A stretch of DNA of 19,314 bases from Pauljensenia sp. Lineage in GTDB: Bacteria > Actinomycetota > Actinomycetes > Actinomycetales > Actinomycetaceae. How positions within the stretch are numbered: the first letter of the stretch is position 1; every line of letters starts with the position of its first letter. Positions 14,179 through 19,314 of this stretch are shown here, one piece after another. A program made the translations under genes and the position numbers. The stretch is from NCBI GenBank assembly GCA_029983625.1, contig JASBZF010000025.1, positions 1-19,314 on the forward strand. Reading direction: 5' to 3'. Below the pieces are notes generated by a model. The model had not been told where the DNA came from and searched no databases. It saw nothing but the letters and a program-made list of their open reading frames with translations.

Positions 14179-14584
14179 AGACGACCTGAGCTGAAGACCT
14201 CCGGGAAAGAACGAAAGAGAAACGCCAGATAAAAGCCCTCTACTTTCCTAAGAAGGGCCTTGGATAAAAAGGCTATATGAATTGCCCTTTGTGGATTATT
14301 GCCGTAAGTGCAATTCGGACGGAACTTTGGAAGGTTTTCCGTGAAGGTTGTGTATTCGGAGGCTCTGTGTGTGGAAGCTGTGTGCTTGTAATCGCGTCTG
14401 GTGTAGTAGTGGGGTGTCACCAGTGTCTCTCTGTGCGTGCGGCAGTCCCAGAGTCTTGTTGCCTGATGGTGTGCACATTGCGTTTCGTCTGAGTGCCCAT
14501 ACCATATATCATGCCCAATTGCAACATAACCCCAACTGTCCCCTGAGCTACCTAATCTAATTTTAGACGCTGACTATATTAGTG
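14179..14584. other. A+T-richer intergenic region before the bacteriocin operon
   Basis: No firm gene is present. A doubtful 71-codon ORF (14277-14492) is listed separately. A short stem GCCCT/AGGGC (14235-14258) lies about 55 nt after the transferase stop and could be a weak terminator. CATATATCATGC (14503-14514) loosely resembles the palindrome at 14585-14599. The right half is clearly A+T-richer than the genes to the left. Confidence 0.5.
14277..14492 (+). pseudogene. Possible remnant of an ABC-2 type permease N-terminus
   Basis: A 71-aa reading frame has AAAAGG 4 nt before its ATG. The first half (AIRTELWKVFREG, then a hydrophobic stretch CVLVIASGVVVG) looks like the start of an ABC-2 permease: an amphipathic helix followed by the first span. 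It then runs into a Cys-rich stretch and stops. It could be a truncated relic of a transporter gene, a small membrane peptide, or chance. Confidence 0.25.
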
Positions 14585-14599
14585 GCATATGTCATATGC
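14585..14599. promoter_or_regulatory. 15-bp palindrome upstream of the bacteriocin promoter
   Basis: GCATATG-T-CATATGC is a perfect dyad with a 1-bp centre. Its centre is 16 bp before the -35, near -51 relative to the expected start, a typical activator position. No regulator gene is visible in the window. Confidence 0.55.
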
Positions 14600-14607
14600 G
14601 ATACGGG

Positions 14608-14636
14608 TTGACGTGTATAAAAGTTTGAAATAGTGT
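14608..14636 (+). promoter_or_regulatory. Promoter of the bacteriocin operon
   Basis: TTGACG (14608-14613) and TAGTGT (14631-14636) are separated by exactly 17 bp. This is a near-consensus -35 and a TANNNT -10 as used by the actinobacterial housekeeping sigma factor. Transcription would begin near 14642, which excludes the ATG at 14640 and leaves a short leader with AGAAGGG before the ATG at 14667. Confidence 0.75.
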
Positions 14637-14666
14637 CGGATGGCACCTACAAGAAGAAGGGTTTCG

Positions 14667-14933
14667 ATGATGAAAACTACTCGTGATGGTCTGTGGGTTC
14701 CGGTTCTTGCATTCTTTGGGTTGGCTGCAGGTCTTGTGGGAATGAGTTGGATTGTGGGCACCCTTGGTGTCTCCGCTGTGACAGCTCAAGCCATTGTCAG
14801 GGCGGTTGAAGTTGGCAGTTGGGGCATGTTCCTTGCTTCCATTGCGGCAACAGGAGGATTGGTTGGCGCAACTTTGTGGGGTGTAATCAGGATTACGATT
14901 GCAAGGGTTGGCAGTAGAGCTGCCGTTGAGTGA
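14667..14933 (+). CDS. AS-48-like circular bacteriocin precursor (putative)
   Basis: This 88-aa hydrophobic precursor has AGAAGGG 5 nt before ATG 14667 (a second ATG follows at 14670). An in-frame ATG at 14640 lies at or before the expected transcript start and is rejected. A short leader with a hydrophobic stretch (about residues 10-25) precedes a helical core. LGVSAVTAQAIVRAVEVGSW (33-52) resembles the FGIP...GGW region of enterocin AS-48 as I remember it, including the GTxGV-like turn, VE, G and W positions. The core has four Arg (45, 75, 80, 84) and two Glu, so it is net cationic. If cleavage is before Met26, as AS-48 starts with Met, the ring would have 63 residues closing Met to Glu88. 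That boundary is a guess. The next gene, 3 nt on, is DUF95-like. Alternatives are a holin-like or other small membrane peptide. Confidence 0.72.
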   Translation: MMKTTRDGLWVPVLAFFGLAAGLVGMSWIVGTLGVSAVTAQAIVRAVEVGSWGMFLASIAATGGLVGATLWGVIRITIARVGSRAAVE

Positions 14934-14936
14934 GTA

Positions 14937-15524
14937 ATGTGTAGCAATGGGTCGTTTGCCGCTCGAAGTTCGCAATTACAGGTTGTGAGGTTCTTCTTCA
15001 AACGCCTTACTCTTGTTCTTCGTGATTCTTTTCGCGAGTGTGCTCTTGCTGCCGCTTTGTTACTCATTCCAGCTGGGGTAGTTCTTGCAGTATCAGATTC
15101 CCATTCCTTTGTGCTGCGGGATTCTTCTTCAAGAGGAACTTTTGTCTCCTTACTCCCTCACATTCTCATGACAAATCTATCTTCGGCACTTTTCCTTTTT
15201 TCGGGGACTCTTACTCTAGGTGTAACAAGTGCGATTGGATGTGTCATCGTGGGGTTGTTTCTTGGTTTCTCTGTAAACGCTGCGATTGGAACGTTAGGTG
15301 TAGAGCAAGTGATTGCGCAGACGTGGTTCTACACTCCCTTTGAAGTGTGTGGATTTGTTCTGGCGGGAGCCTCCGGTCTTGTGTCTGCTCGATATGTTCT
15401 CATCGAAGGGAAAAAACCGCTTTGTGCTTATCGAATAGCCTGTCCGCGTTCACTCATTTTATTCGCTTACGCCGTGATTTTTCTGATCGTTGCGGCGATT
15501 CTTGAAGCAGCGATCACTGTGTAG
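14937..15524 (+). CDS. SpoIIM/DUF95-family membrane protein
   Basis: This 195-aa polytopic protein has about five spans. The central part has the DUF95 layout: NLSSALFLFSGTLTLG (about 79-94), then GLFLGFSVNAAIG (107-119), then YTPFEVCGFVLAGASGL (131-147), which corresponds to the family PHG-E segment and is here TPFE. DUF95 proteins recur in circular bacteriocin loci, where they are required for production or immunity, though their biochemical role is not settled. It starts 3 nt after the precursor stop, with only GAG upstream, so translation is probably coupled to the precursor. An internal GTG near 14985 is an alternative start. Assignment rests on motif spacing by eye. Confidence 0.72.
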   Translation: MCSNGSFAARSSQLQVVRFFFKRLTLVLRDSFRECALAAALLLIPAGVVLAVSDSHSFVLRDSSSRGTFVSLLPHILMTNLSSALFLFSGTLTLGVTSAIGCVIVGLFLGFSVNAAIGTLGVEQVIAQTWFYTPFEVCGFVLAGASGLVSARYVLIEGKKPLCAYRIACPRSLILFAYAVIFLIVAAILEAAITV

Positions 15525-15535
15525 GAGACTGAAGA

Positions 15536-16132
15536 ATGAATGACATGGGACATGCAGATATAGATATGAACTCTGCGGCTCTCGAGGGATTCGGCGATGA
15601 AACCCGCGAAGAGTCAGTGGCGCTCATCTCCTCAGGTCGTGCGTCTGTACACTATCCCTGGTGGATTCATTGCCTGGCTTTCGCGGTTTTTCTTGCCAAT
15701 CTCGCGAAGATTCCACGAACTCTCCACGATGTTCGCGCGCACCTGTCGTGGATGATCCCTATCAGAGATGAAATCGCCGCGAGTGACCTTCAAGCTGCAA
15801 GAGTTGGAGCTGTCCTCGTATGTGTCCTCTCAGGCTGTGTGGGAGCGCTCATTATTTATCTCATGCATCGTAGGAAAATGCGCACAGCACATCAACGCAT
15901 CGGGCATTCCGAGCATCATCTTCAGGCCATCTCGATGTGGCAAGCGGTGATCGCTGTCACACTCATCGTCCCTGATCTGTGGTACGCAATCTTCGGTTTG
16001 CCTCCCTATATGTCTTGGCAATTCTTCCCGCTGTTCTTCGTCCTTGTGGGAATAGTGACGATATGGCGCGGACGAGGAAAAGATCTCCTCGCCACTGTTC
16101 CCGCTTCATTCATTCTTGGTGCTGTTCTGTGA
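15536..16132 (+). CDS. Polytopic membrane protein of the bacteriocin cluster
   Basis: I do not recognise this 198-aa protein. A polar acidic N-terminus of about 40 residues is followed by four or five predicted spans (about 43-58, 88-110, 135-152, 160-176 and 184-198) and a basic His/Arg-rich loop (RRKMRTAHQRIGHSEHH, about 112-128). AGGAG precedes ATG 15536 by about 9 nt. It lies 11 nt after the DUF95 gene and 12 nt before the next, so it is in the operon. It could assist maturation, export or immunity; nothing in the sequence decides between these. Confidence 0.75.
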   Translation: MNDMGHADIDMNSAALEGFGDETREESVALISSGRASVHYPWWIHCLAFAVFLANLAKIPRTLHDVRAHLSWMIPIRDEIAASDLQAARVGAVLVCVLSGCVGALIIYLMHRRKMRTAHQRIGHSEHHLQAISMWQAVIAVTLIVPDLWYAIFGLPPYMSWQFFPLFFVLVGIVTIWRGRGKDLLATVPASFILGAVL

Positions 16133-16144
16133 AGAGAGAAAGCG

Positions 16145-16522
16145 ATGACAAAAACACTACTGGATAGAATTGAGCTGTGGCTTTTACTCCTCGGTGAAGG
16201 AGCCGCGATCGGTGCTGCTCTCATGCAAATAGGTCACGCACTATCGCCAGGTGCTGACGAAATACTCAAAGGAATCACGGCAGGAGCTGTTCTTGCTGCT
16301 CTCCTCGCATTCAGCTCGCTCTTTATACGATCGCGTTATCCAGCTTTGGGATTCGTACTGCGTTTTACAGCGGCATTCCTTTTGTGCCTCTTTTTCTTGT
16401 TGGAAACGGGATCATCTCGTTTAGTGGCTCTCACAGCAAGCATTGCGCTTCTTCTTTCTTCATGTCTGATACTCATCCACCATCTGAAGGAAGCTGAATC
16501 TCGCGGCATTTCCCGAATGTAA
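16145..16522 (+). CDS. Small four-span membrane protein of the bacteriocin cluster
   Basis: This 125-aa protein has about four spans (roughly 10-30, 40-60, 66-86 and 92-112) and a short charged C-terminus (HHLKEAESRGISRM). No family is recognised. The ribosome binding site is a GAGAGAAAG stretch about 3 nt upstream. Its stop and the next start share one base (TAATG), so it is coupled to the large membrane protein. A small membrane protein beside transporter genes is the usual place for a bacteriocin immunity protein, but here that is only a positional guess. The classical small immunity proteins of this class are shorter and more cationic. Confidence 0.75.
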   Translation: MTKTLLDRIELWLLLLGEGAAIGAALMQIGHALSPGADEILKGITAGAVLAALLAFSSLFIRSRYPALGFVLRFTAAFLLCLFFLLETGSSRLVALTASIALLLSSCLILIHHLKEAESRGISRM

Positions 16523-17919
16523 TGTTCACAATCTTAGTGAATCTGAAGGCGCTTCACACTCTCGCGCAAATCAATCTTGATCTTTCAGTATCCTCGGCGC
16601 TCCGGATCGTCAAGATCACGGCTGCTGCGCTCACAGGAACTGTTCTTGCCTGCGCCACGCAGATTCATACCTTGAGGAGTCCGAGTCCCCTTCTGATCGG
16701 AAATCACTCAATTGATCGCCTCATCCTCATTGTGTCGGCACTGTGGATCATTTCGGGCGTGACCCACTATGCGAAAAACCGATCCTGGATTACTGATACC
16801 ACGGATCAAAAAGCACGCGCAGCAGACTTTAGTATGCGTTCGCTACTTGGCGTTGACGTGCTCTCCACTGCTTTCGTGGAGCGTTTACTTGGTGTTTTCT
16901 TCTTCCTGTGTCAGCTCATCATTATGAGTGTGGGCGTGCTCGTCCACGCTTCTGTCGCGGAAATCTTTGTGTTCCTTACAGCGAGTGGGATCGGCGTCAG
17001 TCTGTACGCTCACAGTGCGCAGGAGACGATGCGCTATTTTGCCTCTCCCGCTCACGCGCGTAGACCTTTCCCTCTTGTCGCTATGGTCACCCCGCTCTGC
17101 CTGGCCTTGATCGTCATGATCATCTCGTGGGGATGGAAGAACACGGGTGAGCATTTTTATATGTCCTTCCCGCTCATCGCCGCGATTTCTGGACTCTCAT
17201 CTTTTCTCGCATTACTGGCGCTTGCGCGTCTTATAAAAACCATGAAAGATATGCGAGGTCATCCGCTTGGACTTCCTGTTCAGCGTGATGTTCGACCTTT
17301 CCTTACGGAAAAGCAAAGACTAGTCGGACCGTACACAATAATGTGGATGCGTGTCTTTGTGGTTCGCCCTGTGCTGTCTGGCATCCGAGCAACTTCTTGG
17401 CCACTGGCAGTAACACTTATCCTTACAACACTCGATCTTCCTCAAGCAGAAGGAAAGATCAGATGGTTAGCAGCATTCACCCTCATTGCAACGCTCCATG
17501 CTGTCACCACCATCCCAGATCTCCTCTTCAACGGTCGCGGTGTGCGTGTTTTCTACGAAGAAAAAGGAGGATTTTCTCGTATTTTTTCTTTTGCCTTCCT
17601 GACCCGCACACTTCTCATCCTCCCGCAGGCAGGGGTCGTGATGCTTTTGTATCACGTGTGCGGTGGCGAAGAAAAAGAAGTCTTCATTCTGACTGCACTC
17701 ACACTGGTTGCTGATCTGTGCGCCACCGGTATTGCCGGTTCGAGCCATCAACAAGCAAGCCAATACAGCATCGCAACCTCTGCCTTCATTTCTTTCACGA
17801 TGACATTGATTGGAACACTATTCCTGATGGTGACACACCTCGCGCCTCTCATCCTTTCCTTCGCTATTCTTAGTGTTGCTTATCTCGTCTGGAGAAATCA
17901 TGTTGCCTACATTGCCTAA
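16522..17919 (+). CDS. Large polytopic membrane protein, probable exporter permease
   Basis: This 465-aa protein has about ten to twelve predicted spans and short loops; a central cytoplasmic loop (about 236-275) is basic. I see no peptidase or enzyme motif. Circular bacteriocin clusters contain one large multi-span protein of this size, implicated in maturation or export, and this one is followed directly by an ABC ATPase gene that overlaps it by 20 nt. I infer that it is the membrane partner of that ATPase. There is no clear ribosome binding site; translation probably restarts from the preceding stop (TAATG). An alternative is a general ABC-2-like permease unrelated to the peptide. Confidence 0.8.
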   Translation: MFTILVNLKALHTLAQINLDLSVSSALRIVKITAAALTGTVLACATQIHTLRSPSPLLIGNHSIDRLILIVSALWIISGVTHYAKNRSWITDTTDQKARAADFSMRSLLGVDVLSTAFVERLLGVFFFLCQLIIMSVGVLVHASVAEIFVFLTASGIGVSLYAHSAQETMRYFASPAHARRPFPLVAMVTPLCLALIVMIISWGWKNTGEHFYMSFPLIAAISGLSSFLALLALARLIKTMKDMRGHPLGLPVQRDVRPFLTEKQRLVGPYTIMWMRVFVVRPVLSGIRATSWPLAVTLILTTLDLPQAEGKIRWLAAFTLIATLHAVTTIPDLLFNGRGVRVFYEEKGGFSRIFSFAFLTRTLLILPQAGVVMLLYHVCGGEEKEVFILTALTLVADLCATGIAGSSHQQASQYSIATSAFISFTMTLIGTLFLMVTHLAPLILSFAILSVAYLVWRNHVAYIA

Positions 17920-18577
17920 GATCGAGTTCGACGATGTCACTCTTGGCTATCCTGGGCATCCGCACGTCATCGACTCGCTCACGCATGTTCTAGAGGGACC
18001 GGGAATAATCCGCTTAGAGGGGTCAAACGGCTCTGGAAAATCCACACTCTGTGAAGCCATCGCAGGACACTTGCCCCTGCGCCTTGGACAAATCAGAGTG
18101 TGCGGACGCGAAGCAATACAGGGAAGACAAGAATCCGTCACATTCATACGCACAGCTCCCGCCCTCGCACATAGTGTCACGATGAGAGATCACTGTCTTC
18201 TTTTTGCAGGGAATACACGTGAAGGAATTCAACGAATCTCTGAACTCACGACTGCGCTTTCACTGCGCCCCTATCTCGATCATGTCCCCGCTCAGCTTTC
18301 AAGCGGGACACAACGTAAGTTTTGGGTCGCTTTGGGGCTCCTGCGTTCAACTCCCGTGCTCCTCATGGATGAGCCTTTCAATGAGCTTGACGAGGAATCG
18401 TGTACCTGGCTGTTCACTCAGTTGCACACTGAGGCTGCCACTCGTTTAGTCATCCTCGTGTGTCATAGCTGGCCTGCACAGTGGGCAATTGGAAAGCGAT
18501 CTGATCTTACAGAAAAGCTCGCTGTGACGCAGATACCTGTGAACGCACAACCTTTTAAGAAGGTGGATCCGACATGA
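17900..18577 (+). CDS. ABC transporter ATPase of the bacteriocin cluster
   Basis: This 225-aa nucleotide-binding subunit powers export across the membrane. Walker A GSNGSGKST is at about residues 41-49, the signature-like LSSGTQRKFW near 135-144 (SSGTQ instead of the usual SGGQ), Walker B VLLMDEP near 157-163, and the H-loop VCHSW near 190. I chose ATG 17900, which has TGGAG 5 nt upstream, over ATG 17873, which lies deeper in the upstream gene. It overlaps the exporter permease gene by 20 nt and the next ATPase by 4 nt (ATGA). The glutamate after the Walker B aspartate is present, so it should hydrolyse ATP. Confidence 0.92.
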   Translation: MLPTLPKIEFDDVTLGYPGHPHVIDSLTHVLEGPGIIRLEGSNGSGKSTLCEAIAGHLPLRLGQIRVCGREAIQGRQESVTFIRTAPALAHSVTMRDHCLLFAGNTREGIQRISELTTALSLRPYLDHVPAQLSSGTQRKFWVALGLLRSTPVLLMDEPFNELDEESCTWLFTQLHTEAATRLVILVCHSWPAQWAIGKRSDLTEKLAVTQIPVNAQPFKKVDPT

Positions 18578-19314
18578 GCGCGAGGACTTTCATACACACT
18601 CGATCGGATCAGACGATCAGAATACGCAATATTACAAAGCATCTGGGGAACGCACCTGTACTCAAGAATGTTTCTTTGAAGGTGAATCGCGGTCAGATCG
18701 TCGCACTCCTGGGGCCCAATGGCGTAGGGAAAACAACTCTTCTTCGTGTGCTTTTAGGATTGGCCGCACAAGATTCAGGGGAAGCGTGGATCAAAGGCCG
18801 TCCTTTTACACAATTGAATGCACCTTTGCGGTCAGTGGGAGCAGTGATTGGGAACTCCACTCTTGATCCGCGACTCAGTGCGAGCGCGAACCTTCGTGTC
18901 TACGCCGCAGCATACGGAATCACTGCCACACGAATTGATGATGTTTTGCGCATGGTTGACTTATATGATGTCCAAAAGAAACCGGTGAAGGCATATTCCC
19001 TGGGAATGAAAAAACGTTTAGCAATTGCTGCAAGCCTGCTCACTGACCCCACTTTCCTTGTTCTGGATGAGCCCTCGAATGGTCTTGATCCGGCAGGTAT
19101 GCAGTGGCTCAAACAGCTCCTAGTGACCCTTGCCCATCAGCACGGAACAGGAGTTCTGGTGAGTAGTCACATGCTGGCGGACTTGGAGGACATTCTCGAT
19201 AGCGTGGTGATTCTTCACGCAGGTCAGGTCTGCTATGCGGGAGACGTGGACGATCTGCGTGGGGAAGGAACAACACGGGTTCTTGTCGAGGACGAAAGAA
19301 CTTTCCTCTCTCTT
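18574..19314 (+). CDS. Second ABC transporter ATPase (3' end outside window)
   Basis: At least 247 aa are present, open to the window end. Walker A GPNGVGKTT (47-55), signature YSLGMKKRL (141-149), Walker B FLVLDEPSNGLDP (161-173) and the H-loop SSHM (His199) are intact. The Q-loop region reads VIGN (91-94) without the usual Gln. The SLGMKKRL signature and the style of the Q-loop are typical of BcrA/NatA-like ATPases that serve peptide-antibiotic resistance exporters. Its start overlaps the preceding ATPase gene by 4 nt (ATGA). A matching ABC-2 permease is expected just beyond the window and could be the immunity exporter. Two ATPases in one cluster suggest separate export and immunity systems, an inference. 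Confidence 0.93.
   Translation, partial: MSARTFIHTRSDQTIRIRNITKHLGNAPVLKNVSLKVNRGQIVALLGPNGVGKTTLLRVLLGLAAQDSGEAWIKGRPFTQLNAPLRSVGAVIGNSTLDPRLSASANLRVYAAAYGITATRIDDVLRMVDLYDVQKKPVKAYSLGMKKRLAIAASLLTDPTFLVLDEPSNGLDPAGMQWLKQLLVTLAHQHGTGVLVSSHMLADLEDILDSVVILHAGQVCYAGDVDDLRGEGTTRVLVEDERTFLSL

Noticed and set aside
14640..14666. Upstream ATG of the bacteriocin precursor
   Set aside because: It lies at the expected transcription start with no ribosome binding site; the ATGs at 14667 and 14670 follow AGAAGGG.
1..19314. tRNA, rRNA, CRISPR array or insertion sequence
   Set aside because: No cloverleaf TPsiC-like GGTTCGA-type motif, spaced direct repeats or transposase motifs were found on reading both strands.

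Overview
The window looks like a chromosomal segment of a moderately G+C-rich actinobacterium, most likely of the Actinomycetaceae type (Actinomyces, Schaalia or a relative). The grounds are tandem clpP1-clpP2 genes, an actinobacterial-type clpX and chorismate mutase, a sugar ABC importer without its own ATPase, and a ROK repressor. The genus is an inference from gene content only.

Layout. (1) Positions 1-1490 (+): a CGC-N5-GCG element of the ClgR type, then clpP1 and clpP2 overlapping by 4 nt, closed by a strong 16-bp stem terminator. (2) Positions 1581-9467 (-): an alpha-L-fucoside utilisation operon. Transcribed right to left, it reads ROK repressor, lipoprotein sugar-binding protein, two MalF/MalG-type permeases, a GH29 alpha-L-fucosidase and a Gfo/Idh/MocA oxidoreductase. 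A small membrane protein of unknown function follows. A promoter bracketed by two near-identical palindromes lies in front of the repressor gene. This roughly 8-kb block separates clpP1P2 from clpX. (3) Positions 9790-12406 (+): clpX, chorismate mutase and two unknown single-span membrane proteins. (4) Positions 12407-14178 (+): an intergenic region with a possible 17-codon serine-rich leader peptide and hairpin, then a FemABX/MurM-like peptidoglycan branching transferase. (5) Positions 14585-19314 (+): a compact operon behind a clear promoter. It begins with a small hydrophobic precursor that I interpret as an AS-48-like circular bacteriocin. Next come a SpoIIM/DUF95-family membrane protein, three further polytopic membrane proteins, an ABC ATPase and a second ABC ATPase cut by the window end.

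The most exciting element is region 5. A small peptide with a hydrophobic leader, a helical cationic core resembling enterocin AS-48, a DUF95 protein and a dense set of membrane and ABC genes together have the architecture of a circular bacteriocin biosynthesis, export and immunity locus. Finding one in an actinomycete would extend a class known mainly from Firmicutes. The cluster is A+T-richer than the fucoside operon, which suggests horizontal acquisition.

How the parts work together. The fucosidase, transporter and repressor form a catabolic module probably fed by host-glycan fucosides and driven by a shared ATPase encoded elsewhere. ClpX feeds substrates to the ClpP1P2 protease. The FemABX protein probably builds the interpeptide bridge. 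The terminal cluster would make, circularise, export and resist an antimicrobial peptide.
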